Shown: one piece after another, positions 21,899 to 30,897 of the stretch
Layout of the letters: every line of letters starts with the position of its first letter
Position numbering within the stretch: position 1 is the first letter of the stretch
Assembly (NCBI GenBank): GCA_900768135.1
Contig: CAAGBT010000088.1
Coordinates: 62,001-126,000 of the forward strand
Source: an uncultured Oscillospiraceae bacterium
GTDB taxonomy: Bacteria; Bacillota; Clostridia; Oscillospirales; Oscillospiraceae
Length of the DNA stretch: 64,000 nt
Direction of reading: 5' to 3'
Notes under the pieces: model-generated
Database searches by the model: none
What the model saw: the letters and a program-made list of their open reading frames with translations, nothing else
Told to the model about the DNA's origin: nothing
Position numbers and translations under genes: made by a program

Positions 21899-24800
21899 TC
21901 ATTCCGCGCTCTTCAGGCTCTCCACCATGTCGATCTTCTTCATCCGGAAGTGTGCCAGAAGATTGACCAGGAAGGAGAACAGCGCCGTAAGCACGGCGGC
22001 GTAGAGATAGCTCGTCGGATCCGTCTCCCGGCCGAACATCATCAGGTCGATCTCCGTTGAGCGCACAAGATAGAGGTGCAGCCAGTGACCCATAAAGCAG
22101 CCCAACGCGATGCCGAACACGGTAAGTACGATGTTCTCGCGGTAAACGTAGGCCGAAACCTCTCCATCGTAAAAGCCCAGCAGCTTGATCGTTGCCAGCT
22201 CGCGCTGCCGCTCGGTGATGTTGATGTTGGAAAGGTTGTAAAGCACCACCATCGCCAGCGCCGCCGCAGCCAGAATGATGATGACCACCACAAAGTCTAC
22301 GCGCTCCATGCTGTGCGTGTAGGTATCCTGCGTGTCGCGCATCCGCGAGGCGGACACCACGCCGCTGCAGGAGAGCAGCTCTTCAAAGATCTCGCCGCAG
22401 GTCTCCGCATCGTCGCTCGTAAAGTTGAGCAGATAGGCGTTCGCCGCGGCCGCCGTACCGAAGGCCGATTCGTAATACGCGGGCGTCATATAGATAAAAT
22501 GCCCTGTGTAATGCTCGTAAATGCCCGCGACCGTTACGCTCACGCGCTCATCGCCGTCAAGCACGAGCGCGTCGCCCGCGCCCACGCCAAGCAGCTCGGA
22601 GAGCTTCTGGTCGATGTACACGCCGTCGTCCTGCATAACGATCGTTTCGCCGCTCTGATAGTCGTACAGCTCGATGACCCTGCCGATCTCCTGCGCATCC
22701 ATCACCTCAACATAGGCGCTTGTGGAGTAGCGGGAGGTAACGGCGGTCGCGGAGCTTGCCGCGCAGGGTACGCTGGAGAGAATGCGCTTGTCTGCGGAAA
22801 TGGCATCCTCCACCGCCGCGCGCTCCTCAGGCAGCACATTGTCTGAAAGCGTGATCTGCGCGCTGTAGTGGAACAGCTCGTTATACTGGCGCGACATGGT
22901 AAAGAGCAGGGACGAGCGCATCCCGAAGCCCGCGATGATGAGCGCCGTGCAGCCGCCGATGCCGACCACCGTCATCCAGAAGCGCTTCTGATAGCGGAAG
23001 AGGTTGCGCGCCGTCACCTTGTGCGTGAACGACATTCTCCTCCACAGCGGCCGGATGTACTCAAGGAACACGCGCTTGCCCGCCTTGGGCGTGCGCGGAC
23101 GCATCAGGCTGGCGGGCGTTTCGCGCAGCGTGGCAAGGCAGGCCCAGAGCGTGGCCAGCGTGGTACACGCAACCGCCGCCAGCACGGAAAAGGCGGAGAT
23201 ATCCGCATAGGCGTGCAGCTCGATATCCGGCATCTGATACATGATCTGGTACGCCGTGAAGATCATCCTGGGGAAGAGCGTGAATCCGACCGCAAGCCCC
23301 AGCACGCCGCCGCCCAGGCTTGGCAGCAGCCCATAGTAAAGGTATTTCTTCGAGATCGCCGCGCGGCTGTAGCCCAGCGCCTTGAGGCAGCCGATCTGCA
23401 CGCGCTGCTCTTCGACCATGCGGGTCATGGTCGTCAGGCATACGAGCGCCGCCACAAGGAAGAAAATAATGGGGAAAACGCTTGCAAGGTTCGCCATGCG
23501 GTCAGCGTCCTGCCCGAAGCCCGTGTAGCCGGGGTTGTAGCTGCGGCTGAAGAGATACCACTCGCAGTCCTCGATGTCGGCGACCTCGCGGCGCGCGTCG
23601 GTGATCTTCGCCTGCGCCTCGGCGATCTTTTCCTCCGCCTCGCGCTTTGCGTCCTCATATTCGGCCAGGCCCTCGCGGTATTCGCGTTCGCCGTCCGCCA
23701 GGCCGGCGTAGGCCTCGTCCAGCTCCTGCGCGCCATCGGCATACTGCTCCTCGCCGTCATAATATTCCGCCCAGCCGTCGTCCAGCTCCGCGCGCGCGGC
23801 GTCGAGCTGCGCCTTGGCTTCATTAAGCTGCTGCCGGGCCTGCTCCATCTGCTGCTGCATTGCGGCGAGTGCGGCGGGGTCCGTCCCCGCAGCCATGCCC
23901 GCCCCCGCGGCAGCCTCCTGATCTTCAAATTCCTTGCGCGAGGCCTCATACTGCGCAAGCCCATCGGCATACTCCTGCTCGCCGTCCTGCAGGGACTGAT
24001 ACGCCTCGTCCAGCTCCGCGCGGGAGTCCTGCAGTTTCTGCTGCCCATCGCGGTAATCGCGCCAGCCGTCGTCCAGCTTTCTGCGCGCGTCGTTCAGCTC
24101 GCGCTGCGCATCGCCAAGCTTTTCATCCGCCTCGGCCTTTGCATCGTCCAGCTCGCGCTGGGCGTCGTCCAGCTTTTCCGTCGCCTCATCGACGAGATCA
24201 TCGTGCCGCAGCGCGGCGCGTTCCTCGCCAAAGGGTTCCAGCGCATCGATCACATCGTCGATATAGTCGTCATAATCGTCGTAAAACGCAGTCATCTCCG
24301 CCGCGCCCTGCACGCGCAGATAGGCCGCCGTGTAATAGTCGAGCGCGAACGCCTCGCGCGGCAGATAAAGATAGGCCTTCACCGTACCGCTGCCAAGTGT
24401 GGACGTGCCGCGCTCCACGGCCAGATATACCGGCGAGCGGATGGTGCCGACCACCGTGTACTGCTTGTCTGCGAGCGCGTCGTCCAGCTTGCCGTCCGGC
24501 GTGAGCGTGATCGTATCGCCGATGGCGATGTCCATCAGGCCGAGCATCTTTTCCTCCACCACGCACTCGTCTGCGCGCTCGGGCATCCGGCCCTCGCGCA
24601 GCGCCACATCGTTGATCCCCGCGCCGCTGAGCGACAGCACCTTGACCACCGCCTCCGCCGCGCCAGAGGAGGCAAACGCATCGATCACATACGCGCCTTC
24701 GGCATTCCCGATGCTCTCCTGCGCCCTGAGCGCGGCGATGTCGCCGTCCGTCAGCCCCAGCGTGGAAAGCACCTGGATATCGGCAAGGTGCAGCGAATCA

Positions 24801-24955
24801 AGATAATCGTCGCCCGTGCGCTTCATGTCCGGCGCGGTCGCCCGCAGGCCCGACAGAAACGCCACCGACAGCGCCACAAGGATCAGGATGGAGAAAAAGC
24901 GGCTGCGCGTGTGCTTGATCTCGCGCCAGAAATCCTTCCGCATGGCGTTTTTCAT
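21899..24955 (-). CDS. ABC transporter permease, FtsX/MacB type with long extracellular coiled coil
   Basis: 1018 residues. The first membrane helix (about 19-38) leads to a large extracellular domain. Residues about 255-470 are a long coiled coil with repeated L-D-D-A-x-x-E-L and Y-x-D-G units. Two FtsX-like permease blocks follow: three helices from about 490-640, then another extracellular domain and a final block from about 900. This two-block design is the Firmicutes macrolide/lipoprotein/peptide-type exporter or mechanotransmitter. The ATPase gene lies 31 nt upstream. Substrate unknown. A coiled coil could reach through the cell wall. Confidence 0.9.
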   Translation of the reverse strand: MKNAMRKDFWREIKHTRSRFFSILILVALSVAFLSGLRATAPDMKRTGDDYLDSLHLADIQVLSTLGLTDGDIAALRAQESIGNAEGAYVIDAFASSGAAEAVVKVLSLSGAGINDVALREGRMPERADECVVEEKMLGLMDIAIGDTITLTPDGKLDDALADKQYTVVGTIRSPVYLAVERGTSTLGSGTVKAYLYLPREAFALDYYTAAYLRVQGAAEMTAFYDDYDDYIDDVIDALEPFGEERAALRHDDLVDEATEKLDDAQRELDDAKAEADEKLGDAQRELNDARRKLDDGWRDYRDGQQKLQDSRAELDEAYQSLQDGEQEYADGLAQYEASRKEFEDQEAAAGAGMAAGTDPAALAAMQQQMEQARQQLNEAKAQLDAARAELDDGWAEYYDGEEQYADGAQELDEAYAGLADGEREYREGLAEYEDAKREAEEKIAEAQAKITDARREVADIEDCEWYLFSRSYNPGYTGFGQDADRMANLASVFPIIFFLVAALVCLTTMTRMVEEQRVQIGCLKALGYSRAAISKKYLYYGLLPSLGGGVLGLAVGFTLFPRMIFTAYQIMYQMPDIELHAYADISAFSVLAAVACTTLATLWACLATLRETPASLMRPRTPKAGKRVFLEYIRPLWRRMSFTHKVTARNLFRYQKRFWMTVVGIGGCTALIIAGFGMRSSLLFTMSRQYNELFHYSAQITLSDNVLPEERAAVEDAISADKRILSSVPCAASSATAVTSRYSTSAYVEVMDAQEIGRVIELYDYQSGETIVMQDDGVYIDQKLSELLGVGAGDALVLDGDERVSVTVAGIYEHYTGHFIYMTPAYYESAFGTAAAANAYLLNFTSDDAETCGEIFEELLSCSGVVSASRMRDTQDTYTHSMERVDFVVVIIILAAAALAMVVLYNLSNINITERQRELATIKLLGFYDGEVSAYVYRENIVLTVFGIALGCFMGHWLHLYLVRSTEIDLMMFGRETDPTSYLYAAVLTALFSFLVNLLAHFRMKKIDMVESLKSAE

Positions 24956-24986
24956 CGCGCCGCCCCCTTTCGTTCCGATTTTTTCT

Positions 24987-25691
24987 TTACCATTCGATCA
25001 GCTCCACACTGGTCGGATGGCCGTTGCACTGCATGCTCTCCACCGTGCCGTTCTTGATGCGGATCACCCGGTCCGCCATGGGCGTGATGGCGCTGTTGTG
25101 CGTGATGACCACCACGGTCACGCCCTTTTGCCGGCAGGTGTCCTGCAAGAGCTTGAGGATCTGCTTGCCCGTCACATAGTCGAGCGCGCCGGTCGGCTCG
25201 TCGCACAGCAGGAGCTTGGGATTCTTCGCCAGCGCGCGGGCGATGGCCACACGCTGCTGCTCGCCGCCGGAGAGCTGGCCGGGAAAGTTATTCGCGCGCG
25301 CGGACAGACCCACCTCGGAAAGCACCTCCTGCGCGTCAAGCGGATCGCCGCAGATCTGCGCGGCCAGCTCCACGTTTTCCAGCGCCGTCAGGTTGCCGAC
25401 AAGGTTGTAGAACTGGAAAACAAAGCCGATGTCGCGGCGGCGGTAGGTTGTAAGCTGGCGGGCGTTGAAGCCGCTTACAAGCGTGCCGTCCACGGTGATC
25501 GTCCCGCCCGAGCAGGCGTCCATGCCGCCGAGCATATTCAAAACCGTCGTCTTCCCCGCGCCGGACGGCCCCACGATCACGCAGAACTCGCCCTTTTCAA
25601 TGGTGAAGCTGATGTGATCGACCGCGCGGATCTCGATCTCGCCGCTGCGATAGACCTTGGAAACATCCTGAAAATCAACAAAAGCCGACAT
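24987..25691 (-). CDS. ABC transporter ATP-binding protein (MacB/LolD type)
   Basis: 234 residues with all working motifs: Walker A GPSGAGKT, signature LSGGEQQR, Walker B LLLCDEPTGALD, and a switch histidine in VVITHNS. The class pairs with FtsX-type permeases; its cognate permease follows at once. It couples ATP hydrolysis to conformational work rather than classical membrane-core transport. It is first in its operon behind a consensus promoter. Confidence 0.96.
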   Translation of the reverse strand: MSAFVDFQDVSKVYRSGEIEIRAVDHISFTIEKGEFCVIVGPSGAGKTTVLNMLGGMDACSGGTITVDGTLVSGFNARQLTTYRRRDIGFVFQFYNLVGNLTALENVELAAQICGDPLDAQEVLSEVGLSARANNFPGQLSGGEQQRVAIARALAKNPKLLLCDEPTGALDYVTGKQILKLLQDTCRQKGVTVVVITHNSAITPMADRVIRIKNGTVESMQCNGHPTSVELIEW

Positions 25692-25729
25692 ATCCCGCCA
25701 CTCTCCTGTTTCAATAACTTTTCTAGTCT

Positions 25730-25758
25730 ATTATAAAGTACAATGGGAAAAAATGCAA
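25730..25758 (-). promoter_or_regulatory. Promoter of the ABC operon
   Basis: -35 TTGCAT (25758-25753), 17-nt spacer, consensus -10 TATAAT (25735-25730). Confidence 0.85.
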
Positions 25759-25824
25759 GCGTCCGGCTGGCATCTTGCATGAAGAAAGTGTTAACTTTTT
25801 GGGCAAAATCATGAAAGCTGACGA

Positions 25825-25853
25825 TTGCAATTTGCGTTTTCCACGCCTATAAT
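25825..25853 (+). promoter_or_regulatory. Promoter of a mini transcription unit
   Basis: -35 TTGCAA (25825-25830), 17-nt spacer, consensus -10 TATAAT (25848-25853). Start expected near 25860. Confidence 0.8.
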
Positions 25854-25894
25854 GCAAACTGAAGTAAATGAAAGAAAGGAGCGTGAGAACCACT

Positions 25895-25972
25895 ATGTTC
25901 GAAAAGTTCATCGGTCAGGATGTCGATGACATGATCTTCGGCAGCACTGAGCAGACCGTCAGCGAGCGCTGA
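25895..25972 (+). CDS. Very small ORF (25 residues; 34 if started at 25868), or a small RNA
   Basis: A free-standing unit: promoter (25825-25853), AAAGGAG at 25875-25881, ORF MFEKFIGQDVDDMIFGSTEQ plus five residues, then a terminator at 25988. The ATG at 25895 is about 13 nt after the site; an in-frame ATG at 25868 precedes the site. The peptide is acidic and has no membrane helix, so it is not a typical type I toxin. The RNA (about 150 nt) could equally act as a small RNA. I do not recognise it. It sits between the divergent ABC operon and prfB. Confidence 0.5.
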   Translation: MFEKFIGQDVDDMIFGSTEQTVSER

Positions 25973-25987
25973 GGGCCACGGAAGGAA

Positions 25988-26012
25988 CCACGCCACAGGC
26001 GTGGCTTTTTTG
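25988..26012 (+). terminator. Terminator of the mini transcription unit
   Basis: A perfect 7-bp stem (25988-25994 / 25998-26004), ACA loop, C then T6. A second hairpin with CCGTC/GACGG outer arms and ATTTTT (26041-26079) follows, so the unit appears doubly terminated. Confidence 0.85.
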
Positions 26013-26081
26013 TTTTTCCCGCCGCTGATGCGCAAAAGAACCGTCTTACACGGGCGTTTTGCCCCGCAGGACGGATTTTTC

Positions 26082-26110
26082 TTGCCTTTGCCCGGCGATT
26101 GTGATATACT
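26082..26110 (+). promoter_or_regulatory. Promoter of prfB
   Basis: -35 TTGCCT (26082-26087), 17-nt spacer, -10 TATACT (26105-26110). Confidence 0.75.
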
Positions 26111-26150
26111 TTTTCGGCTAATGAAGTAACGAGAGCAAGGAGAGACCGCC

Positions 26151-27275
26151 ATGGCTGTGATCGAATACGATTCCTACAAGCAGAAGCTGCTTGCAATGGA
26201 CGAGACCTTTGAAAACCTTTATAAGGCGCTGGAGATCGAGCCGGCCCGCCACGAACTCAAGCGGCTGGAGCTGGAGGCCCACGAGGAGGGCTTCTGGAAC
26301 GATCTGGAGCGCTCGCAGAAGAACCAGATGCGCTCGAAGCAGCTGCAAAACAAGGTCCACCGCTACGAAAAGCTCCTCTCCACGCGCGACGATCTGCTTG
26401 CGCTGATCGACATGGGCGTGGAGATGGACGACGCCAGCCTGCTGCCCGAGCTGAAGGAGGGCTACGACAGGCTGGAGCAGGAGATGGACGAGGCGCGGCT
26501 GACGACGCTGCTCTCCGGCGAGTACGACAGCTGCAACGCCATTCTGACGTTCCACGCCGGCGCGGGCGGCACCGAGGCGCAGGACTGGGCGCAGATGCTC
26601 TACCGTATGTATATGCAGTGGGCGAACAAGCACGGCTTCAGCTTCGAGATGCTCGACTACCTTGACGGCGACGAGGCCGGCCTCAAGAGCGCGACGGTCA
26701 TGGTCAAGGGTGAGAACGCCTACGGCTACCTCAAGGGCGAGAACGGCGTTCACCGCCTGGTGCGCGTTTCCCCGTTCGACGCCAACGCCCGCCGGCAGAC
26801 GAGCTTTGCCGCGCTCGAGGTCATGCCCGAGCTGCCCGAGGACATTGAGGTCGAGATCCGGCCCGAGGACATCGAGATGCAGGTCTACCGCTCCAGCGGC
26901 GCAGGCGGCCAGCACGTCAACAAAACTTCCTCCGCCGTCCGTCTGATCCACAAGCCCACCGGCATCGTCACCGCCTGCCAGACGCAGCGCTCCCAGTTCC
27001 AGAACCGCGACTACGCCATGCAGATGCTGAAATCCAAGCTGATGGAGCTGAAGATCCAGCAGCACGCGGAAAAGGTATCCGACATCAAGGGCGTGCAGCT
27101 GAAGATCGAATGGGGCAGCCAGATCCGCTCCTACGTCTTCATGCCCTACCAGCTCGTAAAGGATATGCGCACCGACTACGAGACCGGCAACATTCAGGCG
27201 GTCATGGACGGCGACCTCGACGGCTTCATCAACGCGTATCTCACCAAGGCCGCGAACGGCGAGCTCAAAAAGTAA
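26151..27275 (+). CDS. prfB: Peptide chain release factor 2
   Basis: 374 residues. The stop-codon reading tripeptide is SPF (RVSPFDANARRQTSF), the RF2 type that reads UGA and UAA. The catalytic loop is SSGAGGQHVNKTSS with the GGQ motif. The N-terminal coiled domain is complete in a single frame, so the programmed +1 frameshift found in most prfB genes is absent. ATG follows AAGGAG. It has its own promoter and terminator; a MATE gene follows with no promoter between. Confidence 0.97.
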   Translation: MAVIEYDSYKQKLLAMDETFENLYKALEIEPARHELKRLELEAHEEGFWNDLERSQKNQMRSKQLQNKVHRYEKLLSTRDDLLALIDMGVEMDDASLLPELKEGYDRLEQEMDEARLTTLLSGEYDSCNAILTFHAGAGGTEAQDWAQMLYRMYMQWANKHGFSFEMLDYLDGDEAGLKSATVMVKGENAYGYLKGENGVHRLVRVSPFDANARRQTSFAALEVMPELPEDIEVEIRPEDIEMQVYRSSGAGGQHVNKTSSAVRLIHKPTGIVTACQTQRSQFQNRDYAMQMLKSKLMELKIQQHAEKVSDIKGVQLKIEWGSQIRSYVFMPYQLVKDMRTDYETGNIQAVMDGDLDGFINAYLTKAANGELKK

Positions 27276-27283
27276 AAAAATGA

Positions 27284-27311
27284 TTCCGGCGCGGCAAGCG
27301 CCGGAATTTTT
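27284..27311 (+). terminator. Terminator after prfB
   Basis: A 9-bp stem (27284-27292 / 27298-27306) then T5. The ribosome binding site of the MATE gene comes only a few bases later, so any MATE expression from the prfB promoter would be readthrough. Confidence 0.8.
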
Positions 27312-27326
27312 ACGGAGTATGGGGTC

Positions 27327-28682
27327 ATGGAAGAAAACATCAGAGAAAACAAAATGGGGACGATGCCCATCGGGAGGCTTCTGGCCAACATGGCCGCGCC
27401 GATGATGGTATCGATGCTTTTTCAGGCGCTTTACAACATTGTGGACAGCGTGTTCGTTGCGCGGCTGAGCCAGGACGCGATGAACGCCGTTTCGCTGGCC
27501 TTCCCGCTGCAAACGCTGTGCATTGCCTTTTCCGTTGGCACGGGCGTGGGCATGAACGCGCTGCTCTCGCGCTCGCTGGGCGAGAAGAATCAGGAGGCGG
27601 CGAACCGCGCCGCCGGCGCGGGGCTGTTCCTCACGCTCTGCACGGCGGCATTTTTCGCCGTGCTGGGGCTGACGCTCGCGCTGCCGTTCTTCCGCTTTCA
27701 AACGGATAACGCGCAGATCGTGTCCTACGGGCGCGACTATGTGATGATCTGCGTGGGCGGCTCGATCGGCCTCTTTCTTCAGGTTTACGGCGAGCGGCTG
27801 CTGCAATCCACCGGACGCACCAGCCTTTCCATGATCTCGCAGATCGCGGGCGCGGCGTGCAACATCGTACTCGATCCGATCATGATCTTCGGCCTGCTCG
27901 GCTTTCCGCGCCTCGAGGTCGCAGGCGCGGCGCTCGCCACGGTCATCGGCCAGCTCGTCGGCGCGGGGCTGGGGCTGTATCTCAACGGGAAGAAGAACCC
28001 CGAGGTGCAGCTGCACCGGCGCGATATCCGGGCGCACCGCGCAACGGTTGCGGAGATCTACGCCGTCGGCATCCCCTCGATCATCATGCAGTCCATCGGC
28101 TCGGTGATGACCTTCGGCATGAACAAGATCCTCATTTCGTTCACCGAGGCGGCCACGGCGGTCTTCGGCGCGTATTTCAAGCTGCAAAGCTTCATCTTCA
28201 TGCCCTGCTTCGGCCTGAACAACGCGATGGTGCCGATTGTATCCTATAACTACGGCGCGCGGAAGTCCGACCGCGTGAAAAAAACCGTGCGCCTGACGAC
28301 GCTCACGGCCATCGGCATCATGTGCATCGGCTGCGCGCTGTTCGAGCTGATTCCGGACACGCTGCTGGGGCTGTTCTCGCCCACGGACGAGATGCTTGCC
28401 ATCGGCAAAACGGCGCTGCGCACCATCGGCATCCACTTCCCGTTCGCGGGCTTCTGCATCATTGCGGGCAGCGCCTGCCAGGCGCTGGGGCGGCCCATCT
28501 ATGCGCTCATCAATTCCGTCTGCCGCCAGATCGTGGTGCTGCTGCCGGCGGCGTATCTGCTCTCGCTCACCGGGCGGCTGGAGCTTGTGTGGCTGGCGTT
28601 CCCGATCGCGGAGATCGCAAGCGTGATTCTGAACGCGACGTTCCTGAAGCTGACGTATCAGGCTTCGCTTGAAAAAGGCTGA
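27327..28682 (+). CDS. MATE-family efflux transporter
   Basis: 451 residues, twelve membrane helices in two six-helix lobes. MATE marks include ALYNIVDSVFVARL near the start, the LQTLCIAFSVGTGVGMNALLSR helix and the second-lobe FGLNNAMVPIVSYNYGA. These pumps expel cationic drugs or metabolites in exchange for Na+ or H+. It lies 51 nt after prfB behind a terminator and has no clear promoter of its own. The substrate cannot be told from sequence. Confidence 0.93.
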   Translation: MEENIRENKMGTMPIGRLLANMAAPMMVSMLFQALYNIVDSVFVARLSQDAMNAVSLAFPLQTLCIAFSVGTGVGMNALLSRSLGEKNQEAANRAAGAGLFLTLCTAAFFAVLGLTLALPFFRFQTDNAQIVSYGRDYVMICVGGSIGLFLQVYGERLLQSTGRTSLSMISQIAGAACNIVLDPIMIFGLLGFPRLEVAGAALATVIGQLVGAGLGLYLNGKKNPEVQLHRRDIRAHRATVAEIYAVGIPSIIMQSIGSVMTFGMNKILISFTEAATAVFGAYFKLQSFIFMPCFGLNNAMVPIVSYNYGARKSDRVKKTVRLTTLTAIGIMCIGCALFELIPDTLLGLFSPTDEMLAIGKTALRTIGIHFPFAGFCIIAGSACQALGRPIYALINSVCRQIVVLLPAAYLLSLTGRLELVWLAFPIAEIASVILNATFLKLTYQASLEKG

Positions 28683-28712
28683 GCGCTTCGCGCTCTGCAC
28701 ACCGCAGCGCTG

Positions 28713-28750
28713 AAAGAGGGCGTCTCATTCAAGGAGACGCCCTCTTTTTT
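28713..28750. terminator. Bidirectional terminator
   Basis: A 14-bp stem (28713-28726 / 28734-28747), 7-nt loop, T6 tail, between the converging MATE and EF-G-like genes. Confidence 0.9.
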
Positions 28751-28775
28751 CATCATTTTTCGCAATACCGGCGGA

Positions 28776-30839
28776 TTATTCCGCTTCCTGCATGGCCTTC
28801 GCGGCGGCAACGGCCTTCTCCTGCGCGTCGGCAGAGCACTGCTCGTAGCGCACGAAGTGCATCACGAACGAGCCGCGGGACTGCGTCATGGAGCGCAGGT
28901 CGATGGCGTAGCTCATCAGCTCGGCCTCGGGGCATTCCGCCTCGATGACCTGCTCGCCGTCGCCGGTCGGGGTCATGCCCATCACGCGGCCGCGGCGCTT
29001 GTTCAGGTCGCCCAGGATATCGCCCATGTACTGGTCGGGTACGGTGACCTTCAGCTCGCACACCGGCTCGAGCAGGACCGGGGACGCCTCGGGCATGGCA
29101 GCCTTATAGGCAAGGTTCGCCGCGGTCTTGAACGCGATTTCGGAGGAATCGACGGGGTGATAGGAGCCATCGTACAGCACGGCCTTAAGGTTCACGACCG
29201 GATAACCGGCCAGAGGACCGTGGACGCAGGCCTCGCGCAGGCCCTTTTCCACAGCGGGGAAGAAGTTCTTGGGAACGCTGCCGCCGAACACTTCCTCGGC
29301 AAAGACCATCTCTTCGCTCTCCTCGTTGGGTTCGAAGCGGATCCAGACATCGCCGAACTGGCCGCTGCCGCCGGTCTGCTTCTTGTGGCGGCCCTGCTTC
29401 TGCACGGTCTTGCGGATCTTCTCGCGGTAGGGAACGCGCGGGGTATCCAGCTCCGCGTCCACGCCGAAGCGGGTCTTGAGCTTGGAGACCAGCACGTCGA
29501 TCTGGATATCGCCCATGCCGGAAACGACCATCTGGTGCGTTTCGGCGTTGTTGGTGATGGTAAAGGTGGGGTCTTCCTCGTTCAGGCGGTTGAGACCGGT
29601 GCCGAGCTTTTCCTCCTGGCCGCGCGTCTTGGGCGCGATGGCGCGGGAGTAGCACGGCTCGGGATACGGCATACCGGCAAGGACGACGATGTTCTTCGGG
29701 TCGCACAGGGTGTCGCCGGTGCGCACGCGGTCCATCTTGGCGATGGCGCCGATGTCGCCGCAGCAGATCTCCTTGACTTCCTCGTTCTTCTTGCCCTTGA
29801 GCGTGTAGAGGCGGCCGAGCTTTTCGGTGTTGCCGGTGGTGGTGTCGTACAGGGACATATCGCCCGTGATCTTGCCGCGCAGGACCTTGACGAGCGAGAA
29901 CTTGCCGTACTGGTCGGAAACCGTCTTGAAGACGATCGCGGCGGTGGGGCCGTCCTCGGTGATGGCCATTTCGATCTCCTCGCCGTCGTCGTTCTTGGCA
30001 ATCTCGGCGGGCATATCAGTGGCGACGGGGACAAGATCGATCACAGTCTGCATCAGCATATCCACGCCCAGGCCAGTGGTCGCGCTGCCGCACAGAACGG
30101 GGGCAAGGCTGCCGTCCTTCAGGCCGATCTTGAGGCCCCTGGCGATCTCGTCGGCGGAAAGCTCCATCGTTTCAAAGAACTTTTCCATCAGCTCCTCGTC
30201 GGCGCCGGCGGCGGCTTCCATCAGCTCGGCGCGCAGCGCCTCCACCTCATCGGCAACGGCGGCGGGAATAGCGCACTCGGCGGCCTTGCCGCCCTTGATC
30301 TCGTAGGCCTTGTTGTGCAGCAGGTCAACGATGCCCGTGACCTTCTTGTCGCCGTCCATCACGGGGGCGACGATCGGCGCCACGGCGGTGCCGAACTTGC
30401 CCTTGAGCGCCTCGAAGCAGGCGTTATAGTCGCTGTTGTCCTCATCGGTGCGGTTGATGAAGATCATGCGGGGCTTCTTGCCCAGCATCTTCCAGCAGCG
30501 CTCGGCGCCGACGGAAAGCCCGTCCTTCGCGCCGCACACCAGCACCGCGCACTCGCTGGCGCGGATGGCGGAGAGGGCCTCGCCGGCAAAGTCGAAGTTG
30601 CCGGGCGCGTCAAGCACGTTGATCTTGACGTTTTTATACTTCACAGGCGCGATGGCGAGAGAGATGGAAATATTTCTCTTGATCTCTTCCGCGTCATAGT
30701 CGCAGGTGGTGTTGCCGTCGGCAACCTTGCCGAAGCGGTCGGTGCCACCGGTCAGGAAGAGCATGCTCTCAGCGAGCGTGGTCTTGCCGCTGCCGCCGTG
30801 GCCCAGCAGGCAGATATTGCGTACGTCTTTAGCACTCAT
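28776..30839 (-). CDS. Elongation factor G-like GTPase (EF-G paralogue)
   Basis: 687 residues with the five-domain EF-G layout. G1 is GHGGSGKTTL, G3 is DAPGNFDF (DAPG for the usual DTPG), and G4 is NRTD for NKCD/NKMD. The effector loop reads DYDAEEIKRNISIS rather than the strict ERGITI form, a mark of the FusA2-type paralogues, not of the housekeeping factor. The C-terminal domain keeps the GRVMGM loop. Translocation, recycling or stress functions have been proposed for paralogues; which applies here is unknown. It is not in a str operon. Its leader carries a perfect 14-bp palindrome. Confidence 0.9.
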   Translation of the reverse strand: MSAKDVRNICLLGHGGSGKTTLAESMLFLTGGTDRFGKVADGNTTCDYDAEEIKRNISISLAIAPVKYKNVKINVLDAPGNFDFAGEALSAIRASECAVLVCGAKDGLSVGAERCWKMLGKKPRMIFINRTDEDNSDYNACFEALKGKFGTAVAPIVAPVMDGDKKVTGIVDLLHNKAYEIKGGKAAECAIPAAVADEVEALRAELMEAAAGADEELMEKFFETMELSADEIARGLKIGLKDGSLAPVLCGSATTGLGVDMLMQTVIDLVPVATDMPAEIAKNDDGEEIEMAITEDGPTAAIVFKTVSDQYGKFSLVKVLRGKITGDMSLYDTTTGNTEKLGRLYTLKGKKNEEVKEICCGDIGAIAKMDRVRTGDTLCDPKNIVVLAGMPYPEPCYSRAIAPKTRGQEEKLGTGLNRLNEEDPTFTITNNAETHQMVVSGMGDIQIDVLVSKLKTRFGVDAELDTPRVPYREKIRKTVQKQGRHKKQTGGSGQFGDVWIRFEPNEESEEMVFAEEVFGGSVPKNFFPAVEKGLREACVHGPLAGYPVVNLKAVLYDGSYHPVDSSEIAFKTAANLAYKAAMPEASPVLLEPVCELKVTVPDQYMGDILGDLNKRRGRVMGMTPTGDGEQVIEAECPEAELMSYAIDLRSMTQSRGSFVMHFVRYEQCSADAQEKAVAAAKAMQEAE

Positions 30840-30867
30840 AGGGGGTCAGTCTCCTTCCGAAATGTAA

Positions 30868-30881
30868 ATCCCGATCGGGAT
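30868..30881. promoter_or_regulatory. 14-bp perfect palindrome in the EF-G-like gene's leader
   Basis: ATCCCGATCGGGAT is its own reverse complement. It lies about 10-23 nt downstream of the expected transcription start. With no loop it cannot form a good RNA hairpin, so a protein operator on DNA is more likely. Regulator unknown. Confidence 0.5.
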
Positions 30882-30897
30882 GATACTCAACAGTGGA

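Noticed and set aside
23500..24250. Repetitive sequence resembling satellite DNA
   Set aside because: It encodes the coiled coil of the ABC permease; the repeats follow codons and vary in spacing.
26151..26230. Frameshift site in prfB
   Set aside because: No in-frame UGA and no CUU-UGA slippery site; the frame is continuous.
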